64,000 bases of DNA, taken from Isoetes taiwanensis. Its lineage: Eukaryota; Streptophyta; Lycopodiopsida; Isoetales; Isoetaceae. The notes beneath the pieces were generated by a model. The model saw only the letters and a list, made by a program, of their open reading frames with translations, had not been told where the DNA came from and searched no databases. A program made the position numbers and the translations under genes. The stretch lies in contig JAJEKV010000014.1 of assembly GCA_021234155.1 (NCBI GenBank), positions 7,457,563 through 7,521,562 of the forward strand. Direction: 5' to 3'. Position 1 is the first letter of the stretch, and each line of letters starts with the position of its first letter. Positions 10,195 to 20,261 of the stretch are shown here, piece by piece.

Positions 10195-11316
10195 ACCTTC
10201 CTTCTTATAATGCTTGAAGGTCTCCCTTTCCTTATCTGTTCTTGCCTCTTTGGAGAGGCTTGCCCATACTTCTTTAAAGTCACCGTCTGATGGCAACGTT
10301 TCTTCAATCCTCTTGCCATACTCACTTGAGAGAGTCGATATGGTATTGCAATGAGTTCTTGTATCAAATGGCCTCCTCGAGAGGGCATCTGCGACTACAT
10401 TCAATTTGTCAGGCTTGTAGACTATTTCGAAGTCGTACTCTTCGAGAAATTCCATCCACCTCCTTTGTCTTAGATTTAGGAGTGGTTGCGTGAAGATGTA
10501 CTGGAGACTTTGATGATCTGTATCTAATTGAAACTTTCTTCCCAACAAATAGTATCTCCAGATTCTCAAGGCCCTCACAATGGCCAAAAGCTCTTGGTCA
10601 TGAGTCGAGTAGCATTGCTCTACATCATTCATCTTCTTGGAGTCGTATGCGACTACCCTTCCCTCCTACATGAGGACTGCTCCGGTTGCTAGCTTGCTAG
10701 CATCTATTGCCACAAGCTTATCCTTGCTTGGATCTGGTAGGATGAGAACCGGTGCTGTGGTTAGTGCCTCTTTGAGCTTCTCAAAGGAGGCTTGGACATT
10801 CTCGAGCCAATGCTTTGTCCAATCCTTCACCTTCTTATCCTTGGTGAGGTCCGACAGAGGGGACACCCACCTAGCGAAGTCCTTCACGAACTTCCGATAA
10901 TACCCTACCAAGCCGATGAAGCTTCTTACTTCGCCCATATTCCTTGGTGCCGGCCAATCCACTATGACTTCAATCTTTGCCGAATTAGTGGAGATCCCTT
11001 GAGATGACACCACATGACCCAAATACTCTACTCGGCCTGTTGCAAAGTGGCACTTAGAAAGCTTGCCGTACAATCGATGCCGCCTTAGCTTCTCCAAAAC
11101 CCTTCTCAGGTGCTGACAATGCTCTTCTATGGTCTTGCTGTAGACTAGAATGCCATCGAAAAATACGATGACAAATTCATCTAATAATTCTCTGAAGATA
11201 TAATTCATCAAGTGCATGAAGGTTGCTGGGGCATTCGATAAGTCGAAAGGCATTACCATGAACTCATAGTGCCCATACCGCGTTCTGAAAGCAGTTTTGT
11301 GGATGTCTTCTGGTAG
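10195..11316 (-). pseudogene. pol: Gypsy RT C-terminal part and RNase H, defective
   Basis: Starts at the deletion junction ([15 protein letters not shown]) and runs through RT to RNase H. The RT catalytic motif reads FFDGILVYS, so the second catalytic Asp is replaced by Gly. A TAG at 10666-10668 interrupts VLM*EGRVVAYDSKK, where family members have Gln. RNase H follows (HDQELLAIVRALRIWRYYL, DTDHQSLQYIF, ADALSRRPFDT) and is cut at 10195. Inactive by several independent lesions. Confidence 0.9.
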
Positions 11317-11318
11317 GC

Positions 11319-11924
11319 TCATCCTATCAAGTTTGCCGTTGCCACCTTACCTATGTCCTTGTCTTTCATTCCATAAGAGTTTCTGAATTCTTCCATCTCA
11401 TCCAGCCATGCTTCGGCCTCCATACCTGACCTGTCCTTACCCGAGAATTGTCCCAGCTTTCTTGTCTTCCAGACATTGCTCATTGCACTGTCTACCTTCT
11501 TTTGGTAGTCGTCTGTCTTTCTATTCTTGTTTCTACCCTGCAATGTGTCTGACTCACTGTCGGAGCTACTGCCGGATCCGCTATCTGAGGTCTCCGATCT
11601 GGTAGAGCTGGAAGGATATGGACTCCTTCTGCCTCTTTCTATCCTTCTCGGCAACCTGATTTTCTTTCCTTTCTGGCTGAGGGGCTTCGTCTATACCCCC
11701 TGGAGGTGGTGGAGGTGGTGGTGGAGGTCCATACTCTTGAGCATGCATTAGTGGTGTTGCCCACTGTAGTAACTGCTGCATCTGATTCCTCATCTGAGCC
11801 AACCTTGCATTTACTATTTCAACTGTCATATCTTGTTCGTCGTCGTGTTCCCGGTCGAACAAGTTCCTAGGTTGCCACTGGTGCTGTCGGCCTTGGCCTT
11901 GAGACCCTGAACCGGTGTTTCTGG
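11319..11924 (-). pseudogene. gag: Gypsy Gag N-terminal part, truncated by deletion
   Basis: Follows the conserved splice acceptor at 11925-11927 and reads like the plus-element Gag (proline run, Arg/Ser stretch, KLGQFSGKDRSGMEAEAWL). It ends at VATANLIG, where about 1.7 kb corresponding to the rest of Gag, the protease and the RT N-terminus has been deleted. At the position of the plus element's premature TAA this copy has CAA (DDYQKK), which shows the ancestral codon. Confidence 0.85.
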
Positions 11925-13572
11925 CTGCAAGTGTTGGTCATCAATGTTGTTACTTAGGTTATACATTGTTCACCTTATTTACAAGTCAATTATTGTTAGT
12001 TATAAAAGAAATCATGTCAAAATTCCAACTTATAAGTTAAAGACAAGTTATGGCAATTAATATACGAGAGTTATACATTATATCGAAGTATGTAGTAATA
12101 CATGGAACTGAGGACATTTTTATACATTTTAATAATATATGAAAGCAAAAGTGTTCATCTTCGAGAACCCTTCATTGATTGAAGAAGTTCTTCACATCCT
12201 TGAGTCGAAGGCCCTTGCCGACGTTCCGCAAGATGTTCCTGGAAGATCCACCTTCGAGAGCTCGATCCATTTGAGGTGGAGGGAGTGGAGGTGTTGTTGC
12301 CGCAACGACCGTCATTGGTGCGTCTCTCAAGTGGCCCCTGGTGAAGTCGAGACTGTAGACGACCACGAATCTCTTGAAAAGGATGATGTGATCCGTGTTG
12401 CTGCTCAACTTGGCATGCTGTCCGAAGCCTGAGAGCGCTATGAGGAGCGTCACGGCTTCCTCTCCTCGCAGGCTGAACTCCTTGTGAAAGACTATCATCT
12501 GCAACTGGAAGATAGTATCGAAGCGCCTTTCCCCTTGCTATGGCCTGGGTACCTGTGCCCTTTCTTTGAGCCGCTCCACCGTAGACGTCCAATGCTAGGA
12601 GGTCTTCATGATCCCTCCATGTGGTGGTTGCACTATCCAGATTGATGCTGCTGGATCCCTCCCACATACTTCGCGATCGAACAGTTCGGCTAGAGCTCGG
12701 TCCCTTCCCTGTTTATACAACATGCTTTGGGTTTCTTGAAATTCTTCCTCTGGGATGATTGGCTGCTGTCGATGATAAATTTTCCTTATGTGTTCGTAGG
12801 CGGCGATGTCGGACATCGTCTCGCCGGCATAGGAGTGTCGCTCTGCTACTTCCCTTGGGACTTCCTAATAGGAGTAATCGATGAAGTCGCTCTGTTATTC
12901 CTTTGCAATTAAACCTAAGAGCTCATCGATTCTGAGCCCCTTTTCTTGGCAGTGTGGGAGGTTGAGGATGTCATTTGCCAATATGTACTCTTCCCCTTCA
13001 ATTACTATCGGCGATAGAGCTATGATGCCGATTGGTGGTTCGTTGGCCCGCCTGATGTCATCATCATGCCTTACTATTCGCCTCTCCATTCTTGCCGCCT
13101 CTCTGCTCTCCCAATCTGGGTTTTCTTCCCCTAGCTGCTCATAATCCTGCTCAACCTGGAATTGCTCCCGATGCCGTGCCATGGTACTCGTACTCTGCTG
13201 ATTCAATCTCATGGATCTGTCCTTGGTCTATTCTTGTATTGAGTGGTGCTAGGCCCAAGGGCTGGATCGAAGGTTCCCCCACCCTGTTGACGGCCCTGTA
13301 CTGCATAAATAAGACGAGGGCCGCATGCACCGAAACATACCTATGCCTGTGGGCCTTACAACTCATGTAATCTGACATATCCTTCGTCCTGTCCCACAGC
13401 TGCCCCTTGACTCTAGATCCTCCCCCAATGGCTTGGCTCAGCAATTCTAGAGATACCCACCTTCCTCCTGCGAGGAGAGGAAGTTAGCTAAGATCTGCTG
13501 GTCATACTAACAAACTATATCAGTATAGTAAGGGGTTCTGGTCAGGGTTGCATGAAGGTCAAAGAGATGATC

Positions 13573-13730
13573 TGTAACGTTCCTAACCGACATGCCCTTA
13601 ACCAACTGGGCAAAACCGTCTAGACTTTTATGAGTAGTCGCTTCTACCCATTTATGCCGGTGTCTCGGGAACGCCCCACAGGCACATTCAAGGTTCGAAT
13701 ACTCGAGCAGTCTACCATGGGCCCGTTACA
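13573..13730 (-). repeat. TRIM 3' LTR
   Basis: 158 bp with TGTAACG and CGTTACA ends. Reading on the minus strand it follows the polypurine tract. It contains a stretch (13591-13615) that on the minus strand reads TTGCCCAGTTGGTTAAGGG, close to a tRNA-type A box. Confidence 0.9.
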
Positions 13731-13854
13731 GTCTCTCCCACTAGAACTATGCTTGTCCTCGAGCATCCAAGGCTATACCATGTCACAATGATTACCAAGT
13801 CTTTGCAAATTACCCATGTATATAGGCACCCATGGAGACTCGAACTCGAGACCT

Positions 13855-13866
13855 GCTCTGATACCA
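13855..13866 (-). promoter_or_regulatory. TRIM primer-binding site (tRNA-iMet)
   Basis: The minus strand reads TGGTATCAGAGC two bases downstream of the 5' LTR end. This is the standard plant initiator-Met tRNA primer site. Confidence 0.92.
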
Positions 13867-13868
13867 AC

Positions 13869-14026
13869 TGTAACGTTCCTAACCGACATGCCCTTAACCA
13901 ACTGGGCAAAACCGTCTAGACTTTTATGAGTAGTCGCTTCTACCCATTTATGCCGGTGTCTCGGGAACGCCCCACAGGCACATTCAAGGTTCGAATACTC
14001 GAGCAGTCTACCATGGGCCCGTTACA
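13869..14026 (-). repeat. TRIM 5' LTR
   Basis: 158 bp, identical by eye to the 3' LTR at 13573-13730, which implies a young insertion. The other side abuts the TGATC target duplication. Confidence 0.9.
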
Positions 14027-14225
14027 TGATCAAACACATGGAAGGCCTTTTTAGCAGGGAAATCACGGATGTGGTTGGCACTGTTGTACCATTGAACAAA
14101 GTTCGTGGGCGCCATTGAGCAGAGATAGATGTAGAAGATGGCTTGGAAGAATTGACAAAAGCTTAGAAAATCGCCTAAGACGGTGAGAGCAAGTTTGGTG
14201 AAGAGAAAATGGCAAATGAGATCCC

Positions 14226-14233
14226 CTTATATA
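14226..14233 (-). promoter_or_regulatory. TATA box of the internal promoter, minus element
   Basis: The minus strand reads TATATAAG about 110 bp upstream of the ORF1 ATG at 14115, in the same context as 5318-5325. Confidence 0.6.
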
Positions 14234-14397
14234 GACTAAGGCTGCATAGGTTTCCGTGCACAAGGGTTCTTGATCAAACAGGCCTTTGTTCTAAGGCTAT
14301 GGATCTCCAAATAAGGTAACATGAAGTGCAAATTTAAGTAAAACAAGTCAAGGAATACTACATGGCAATTTGTTGGGTCAAATTCGGGGAATTCATG

Positions 14398-14900
14398 GTC
14401 AAACTAGGTCGACTCGGGTCACTTTGCACGAAAGGGACTTGCGTCGCGAACACAGAGGCATTTGGCGCGGAGTGACCAAAGTGGGCTGATTTCTGTGCAA
14501 AACAAACATTTCTAAGGGTTGTAAGATGCTAAAATGCCTATTTGGATCAATTCTAGACTAGCTAGCAGCTTGTTTCATGCTAATTAGACATCTAAAAGTG
14601 TAAGTTTGGGCGACTCGGGCCACTTCGCGCGAAAGGGGTCTGCGTCGCGAATGCAGGGACATTTGGCGTGGAGTGACCGGAGTGCGTCGATCTTGGCTTA
14701 CTTTTTGATATTTTTAGCAGAATTTAAGTGCTACAATGTATTTCTAGATGATTTCTAAGCATTCTAACATCTTTTAGTACAAAAATTGGATCAATTTTAC
14801 CTCAAATCAAGTGACTCGGGTCACTTCGCGCGAAAGGTGTCTGCGTCGCGAATGCAGAGGCGTTTGGCGCGGAGTGACCGGAGTGGGTCGATCTCGACCT
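14398..14900 (-). repeat. Three GC-rich dyad modules, ~205-bp period, minus element
   Basis: Modules near 14399, 14608 and 14813, each about 75 bp, separated by AT-rich spacers that also align with each other (TTTCTAGATGATTTCTAAGC-type). Each has outer arms that pair: GGTCACTTCGCGC with GCGCGGAGTGACC in the third module. The core is GTCGCGAA with a flanking GCG/TGC. The plus element has different arm sequences that still pair, so complementarity is kept while bases change. Confidence 0.75.
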
Positions 14901-15124
14901 AATTTTTGATTTTTTTGAGACAAAATTTTATACAGATTAAGCAATTAGGAGTATTCTAACTATGATGCAAAAGATTATATTACAATTCAATTTGTATAAG
15001 AACACTTGTATGTTAATAAGAGATTAATTTACAGAAAAAAAGGACACTTTTATAGATATGGAGTAGAAATGTACAGACAAAAGCTTATATGTATATAATT
15101 TAGTTTATGTATAAAATTGGCTCC

Positions 15125-16239
15125 TCAAGGCTTCTCCTTGCGGATTCTCCTCGCCAAGTGGAGGTCCTTGGGCATGACTGTCACCCGCTTGGCGTGGATT
15201 GCACAGAGGTTGCCTTTTTCAAAAAGCTGCACCAGCTCCGCTTCTGCCGTCTCCTGCAGGGACCGGACCGTCAGTGGGGTCACCCTGTAATTTGTCCAGA
15301 ACTCCTGCATGATTTCTCGCAGAAGTCGCCCGAATGGCGCCTTCCTGATGAGGAGATTAGTGCACTGTTGGAAGTGCCTAATCTCCCGGAACACATGGGC
15401 GTGCTTAGAGTTGGACCCGTGGTGCACCTTCTTTGGCGGCTCTGGTCTTGGTGGTGGCGGCTTGGACTAGTTCTTCGGCCGCCCACCTCCAACATACTTT
15501 TGTACATTTTGCTTGCAATACCAGTCATTGTACCTCTTCCATCTGCGGAGGTACTCTTGGTACACCTTCTTGCGACGCTGGAATTCACGATCTTGTTTTA
15601 ACATGAATTCCCGCTCGCCCACCTTCTGCTTCTTGATCACCTTAGGTGCTTAGGCCACTTAGGGTATGGTGGGCGGGTGTCGGGGTTTGATGGCTCCCCG
15701 GCATCTTCTTCAGGCTCTTCTTCCATTTGCCCTGCTCCTTCACTCTCCTCCTCTTCCTCCTCCTCATCGGTAGGGTCTCGATGAGGTTCCTGAATGTGGA
15801 CCGTCCCTCTTGGGCGGTCCTGGTCCCTCTTGGACCGCTTCTCTCTCCGTCTCGCCTCCTTCTTCCTCTCCCTCTTCTTCCTCTGGGCCCTCTCCTCGGG
15901 CCACTCTGCTACCTTCTCCTTGCCCTTCTTTTTGCCCGACGTGCCAACCTCCTGCTCCTGCTGGTGCTGCTCCTGTTGCTCTTGCTGCTGCTGCTCCTTC
16001 TCCTAGTCGGACGACCGACCGAAGTGGACGGTCTCGTCCGTCCGCTGTGTCTCCACGGAGGAGCTGCTCTGGGCTTCCTCCTGGGAGGCGTGGAAAGTGT
16101 CGTCTGTGGAGCTAGACGACTCTCCCTCCCTCCCCCGTCGAAGGTGCTCAGGCACTTGTTTTCCTCCACCCGCCGCCTTTGCCATCGAGGGTGTGCGCCC
16201 GGGGCTGTATTTTCTGGCTGTGCATTTGGTGTGCGCCAT
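15125..16239 (-). pseudogene. Histone H3-like (possibly CENH3-like) ORF carried inside the gypsy element
   Basis: The minus-strand frame begins MAHTKCTARKYSPGRTP, matching the canonical H3 start (MARTKQTARKSTGGKAP), including Lys4 and Lys9. About 180 low-complexity residues follow: Ser/Thr, a Gln/Glu run, Lys/Arg/Glu, acidic. After a basic RRKKVYQEYLRRWKRYND stretch comes an H3 fold: [19 protein letters not shown], then [41 protein letters not shown] and LARRIR. By hand about 55 of 87 positions equal canonical H3, with no gap. Loop 1 has canonical length, unlike most CENH3; REIRHFQ is CENH3-like. Lesions: TAG at 16003-16005, a 1-nt shift near 15640-15650, and TAG at 15467-15469 (CAG in the second copy). 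Intronless, between primer site and internal TATA. Whether it was ever expressed is unknown. Confidence 0.85.
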
Positions 16240-16789
16240 GTCTTATGGTTAAGCAAACTGATTACGTTAAGTTGGTTATCAAGAAAGGAGGTTTAAGCAA
16301 GGTTAGGGAGAAAATGGGGTGGCAAGAAGATATTAAAAAAGGAAGATGATCTAGGGAATATTCTCCTACCATTAATAGCCCTATTAATTAGCCCCCCTTA
16401 TTAATTACCCCACTATACATACTTATTAATGTATGGCTGATGCTGTATTATACTATGAAATTCGAATTTTTCTAATAGTTTGAAGTGTCAATTATGAATT
16501 TATGTCATTTTTCACCCGGGTCTCGGATTGGGATGATTCTTCGACCCATTTTGGGTGAGATGCCGATGCATAATTTCAACTCCAATTTTATTAGAATGTT
16601 AATTTGAGTCATTCTTTTTTCCCCATCTAACAACTTAGCCTATTCTTATGGACCCACTACCTAGGAGAAAAATTTCCCCCCTATTTTCGAGGTTCCATTG
16701 TGGAAATTTTCATTCCACACCCTATTAGGCCTGTTAGACTACTTACTAGGGACATGGTCAGTGCTAGTTCTTGGTCAACCAAGAACATC
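16240..16789 (-). other. Untranslated leader of the minus gypsy element
   Basis: 550 bp between the primer-binding site and the H3-like ATG. AT-rich, without a supported ORF. The short ORFs seen here are not conserved between the two 30-kb copies. Confidence 0.55.
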
Positions 16790-16801
16790 GATCTGATACC
16801 A
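16790..16801 (-). promoter_or_regulatory. Primer-binding site of the gypsy element
   Basis: The minus strand reads TGGTATCAGATC one base inside the LTR end. It matches initiator-Met tRNA except for one base (GATC instead of GAGC). It fixes the element's orientation and the inner LTR boundary. Confidence 0.85.
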
Positions 16802-16802
16802 T

Positions 16803-18458
16803 TGTGACGCTCCCTACAAAATATACGGCGCCCGACCGTACATTCCGTAGAAAATCTCCCATCCAGTCCTTCGACCGCACGGGCCCTCCATCTATCCTGC
16901 ACTCCAGGGTATCCCTAGTGCGGGAAGGGGACACGAAGGTGTCTTGGGCGCCCTTCCCCTATGGGCTCCTATCACAGCGGAAGCATAAACAACGTCAGAA
17001 CTAGCAATAACAATACATCATACTACCTTGAAGGATAGCACATCCTCATATCCATAGCTACAACAGAGATAAATATATGCCGTAAAACGTGAGAGCTCCT
17101 ACCCAAGGCCCAGACTCATGGGGAGGTAGACTGACGGCTAGGCCTCAAGAAAGAGCAGACCGAGTCATAACAATGGCGGGGCTGGCTATAGACAATGGCT
17201 AGGGTTGACCAATCCATCCGCCCCTCCTGTGCATACTTTACAGATAGGCTAAATTGGGCTCTAGCATGACTCTAGCCTTCCGGATACGCAATCTCATGGC
17301 ATCACCCATCAAGACTACTCCGAGTTGCATCTCCCGGGTCCGTTGAGGCAGGAAGGGTTGCATATCCCCTTTCCCGGGGTCTAGAGGTTCCTCGGGCGGC
17401 TAGAGAATCGTGACGACACATGATTCATCCCCGACTTAATCCCCCGAAACAAGAGCCAGGCCAACACCTGCAGCTCTTGAGAGGCAGGGCGACACCATTG
17501 CCCTAGGAGGTGTCAGACCCATGTCCGGCCCACATGATATGACCGGCCATAAGCTTAGCCCGCTATGGGGTCCCCAGTAGCCACGCTCAGCAGGGACCCT
17601 CCCTCTGTATCTCCTCTAGCACCGTTATGTCGTGCTGAGTCACATCATAGCCCCCGTAGCCCGGTGGGTTCCTATGCACAGGCCGCATAATAATAGGAAC
17701 TAAAGGGTCTAACTAGGAGCATTACTAAGTAAGGCTACTAGGTCTCTACCCCAATACAAGAGGAGCAAACATGATCAACTATCATCACACAACTTCATAT
17801 CATGATAATCATCAGAATAACATCTAACCTAATCATACATATCTAACTTACAGTTAGGTTCGTTGATTAGGGTTCAAGATGTTGAATAAGGGTTCTAGGA
17901 TGGCTCTACTCTAGATGCGAAATACTAACTCATCTGGAGTGCTAACTTCCAGACGAACTACTAAGAACACTACTCCAAATACCTGCTCCCGAAGCACTCC
18001 CTCCCATTCCTGGCATCTCCATCCATGGTACTCGAAGTTGTCGAAGCCGCGCTCACTCCAAGATCGTACACGCACTATGGGGGCTGCTGCACTAGGCTAT
18101 GCCACAACAAGCGGCCTTCAAAGCGGGGTTTCGAAAAGCGAAGAAGGTTCCCAGGGTGTTAGGGCCAGGAAAAGAGGTCTAAAGTTAGGGTTTAGGTTAA
18201 TATAGGTTAGGGTCCACATGGGATGACACGTGGCTCCACATGGCTCCAATGGGACATGGCCATGTGTCGGTTGCCCAATAGGATAAGGCTATGTGGAAAA
18301 TGGGCCTTATCCTAAGGTTATCTAAGTTATATACTTAACTTAGATATGCACTCACGCCACTTCCTAAGGTATACAAGGCTACGAAGTAGACTTGTATAGT
18401 GACGTAACAGAACCGAAAATATACGTATTTATAGCATATATTTCCCTGGAACGTCACA
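16803..18458 (-). repeat. 5' LTR of the minus gypsy element, 1656 bp
   Basis: Bounded by TGTGACG and CGTCACA, 7-bp perfect inverted ends beginning TG and ending CA. The inner end abuts the primer-binding site. Part of it recurs in inverted orientation at 10044-10194. Near its outer end two hairpins are visible: 11-bp arms 18319-18329/18336-18346 and 8-bp arms 18370-18377/18391-18398. The duplicate is 46674-48326. No matching 3' LTR is present in the window. Confidence 0.85.
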
Positions 18459-20261
18459 ATGCCATATTGTCTCGAGGAAGGGCCCCACATCGACGAGTAA
18501 TGTCACAACTACGCCATCAACAAGTAGATAACTTCATCGACTAGTCACATCAAGAGTTTCTAAAAGATGGGACTGTATATATCTCCTAGGAAGGGCAACT
18601 ATCTCAAATATACTGACCCATAATAGTATCAGATTTAGACTTCAAGCAAAGATGCTTTGAATAAGGAGGAGTTACAAGCCAGCAATGATGGGCTACTAAG
18701 GAATAGGAATATAACCAGACCGCAACCAACTTCTTCCTCGTCACCCCCAACACTTCAAAGCAGCTACATCAGCCTCGATAGCACCATCTCAAATCATGAT
18801 GATCTTCCACCTTAGAGATTGAAGGTCAAACACCAACAAGAAGAGGCATCAGGGGGGACCAAATACCAGCATTACTAACTGATCAGCCAAGATTATAGTC
18901 CCTGCACATGAATGCAAAAAGATTTCTCTCAGGAAGAGAAGTTGCACAGTTAGAAGTGGTAAAGCACTCAACATTGTCATCAACAGTATAAAAGCAGCAT
19001 GCAACTGCCAAGATATAGAATCGAATCGACAAGGTCAATACAACAGTATCAATTCAGGAGTTAGAAGAATCATCCTCAAATCTTGTAACCTCCAAGCCAG
19101 ATGAGTCAACATGAAAGATTCTAGAGAGAAGAGAACATTACCTTCAAGCTTTTGAGATGCGACACCAACACTCTAGATTGTCCACTACATCTCCAAGTCT
19201 ACTAACATGGATACCTTTAATGAAGGAAGTCAACATCAACATTGAGGACGCGAAAAGTCAGAATATATTCGACAGAAAGAGCAGGGCACATGAATCATTA
19301 TACAACAACTTCTAGAAGATCAGATTTTTCAACAAAATTGTGGATATCGTCTTGCTACCCCAATGACTAACGAGTACACCAGCTTTTAGCAAGCTAGAGG
19401 GGTTATCAAATAGTTGAATCTCTTAGAATTATGCGTGATAACATCCATGATGGGATTGGGACGAAATTACAAGTAGATTTTGTCATTTCTTTTAGAAAGG
19501 ATGGACCCAAGAATTGAGCAAAGCTTCAAGGATTGGGAAGAAAAACGTAGGGAGTACTAAAACTATATACATTTGCTGACAGATATCCAACATATTAGAA
19601 CCTCTTCGTGAGCTTGATCACCTCGCTAAGCAGGATTCAATAATAGGATAACCGTCGACCATGTGTATGACGAGTACCTCCACAATATAAGGAATAATCC
19701 GACCCAATGAAGAGAAGCAATCTAACAAGTTTGGCCAACTTCTTAGATGGCATCAATTCAAAGATGGGACTATTTCAAGAGGACAATAACTAAGAAGAGG
19801 GAGATCCTAGAGTATAGATTACATCTAAAACAGCAGCTGTGGTAGAAGTGCAAGAATATCTTCAAACAACAAGGGCACATCAGAAGAGTCTAGTAGATAG
19901 ACATAAAACTCCTCGACAGTTTGTGGGAGATAAAGTTTGGCTCATGTAAAGGTCAAGCAAGCAAAGCTCTGCATCAGCAATTGTAGAAAACCTGCTCCAA
20001 GATAAGCGGGGCCTTTTAAGATTGTCAAGCAAATATGGAGCCAGTCATAAGCTTGACTCCCCTGCTCATCCAAAAAGTTCACAAGGTCCACGTGAGCCTA
20101 TTTAAGAGGCATAAGATGGAGCTCCAGATGTAACAAGTATCCGGCAAGCTATCCAGCAAGCAATGCAGCAGAGTGCATCGCAGCAAAAGAGTGAGGCTGA
20201 GAAAGCAATTGATAAGGTATTGAAGGACACCAAAAGAGAAGTGTTCACAGGTGAGAACACA
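18459..20261 (+). mobile_element. Degenerate LTR-retrotransposon pol remnant
   Basis: Mostly stop-riddled plus-strand sequence. One part, around 19830-19950, reads like the end of a gypsy integrase: EVQEYLQTTRAHQKSLVDRH followed by KTPRQFVGDKVWLM, resembling the usual ...YADRHRR...GDKVWL pattern. A later stretch (about 20130-20260) is Gln/Lys-rich. The remainder is not recognisable. It is nearly identical in both 30-kb copies (48327-50135), with one base difference at a CAG site. Confidence 0.55.

Larger units (their letters stand above)
13573..14026 (-). mobile_element. Complete TRIM (miniature LTR retrotransposon), 454 bp
   Basis: Two 158-bp LTRs (13573-13730 and 13869-14026) with no difference between them flank a 138-bp non-coding interior. 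The minus-strand interior begins two bases after the LTR with TGGTATCAGAGC, complementary to the initiator-Met tRNA 3' end, and ends with the purine-rich tract AGTGGGAGAGAC. The element is flanked by a perfect 5-bp duplication, TGATC (13568-13572 and 14027-14031). The paralogous ORF1 at 5516-5530 has the empty site with a single TGATC. It encodes no protein and must borrow enzymes from another LTR element. A second, noisier copy lies at 43447-43902. Confidence 0.95.
12155..14115 (-). pseudogene. Gypsy ORF1 interrupted by a TRIM insertion
   Basis: Counterpart of the ORF1 at 5436-6936. ATG at 14115; a TRIM element (13573-14026) is inserted after about 30 codons (FHVFDH). The rest is recognisable in pieces (RHRYVSVHAALVLFMQY, GEEYILANDILNLPHC, ILRNVGKGLRLKD). 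In-frame stops at 12865-12867 (TAG where the plus copy has CAG) and 12895-12897 (TAA, plus copy CAG) are C-to-T type lesions. Unknown function. Confidence 0.75.
10195..18458 (-). mobile_element. Ty3/gypsy retrotransposon, minus copy, with H3-like ORF and 5' LTR
   Basis: Read on the minus strand: LTR (18458-16803), primer-binding site, leader, histone H3-like ORF, dyad modules, TATA box, ORF1 (split by a TRIM insertion), intron-like gap, Gag N-terminal part, internal deletion, RT C-terminal part and RNase H. The integrase and 3' LTR are absent. It is the same family as the plus element: ORF1, Gag and RT align along most of their length in inverted orientation. Several stops and a ~1.7 kb internal deletion make it defective. 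Confidence 0.8.

Noticed and set aside
13851..13866. tRNA gene
   Set aside because: Only the 3'-end complement is present, directly beside the LTR: it is a primer-binding site.
13712..13909. Minus-strand 65-aa ORF
   Set aside because: It lies across the TRIM LTR and interior, which are non-coding by structure.
13573..14026. Cassandra-type TRIM with 5S RNA in the LTR
   Set aside because: I could not find the 5S rRNA internal promoter sequence in the 158-bp LTR.
15727..16296. Plus-strand ORF of 189 aa rich in Leu
   Set aside because: Leucine runs come from the antisense of the Gln/Glu/Lys repeats of the H3-like ORF; the other strand makes sense as H3.
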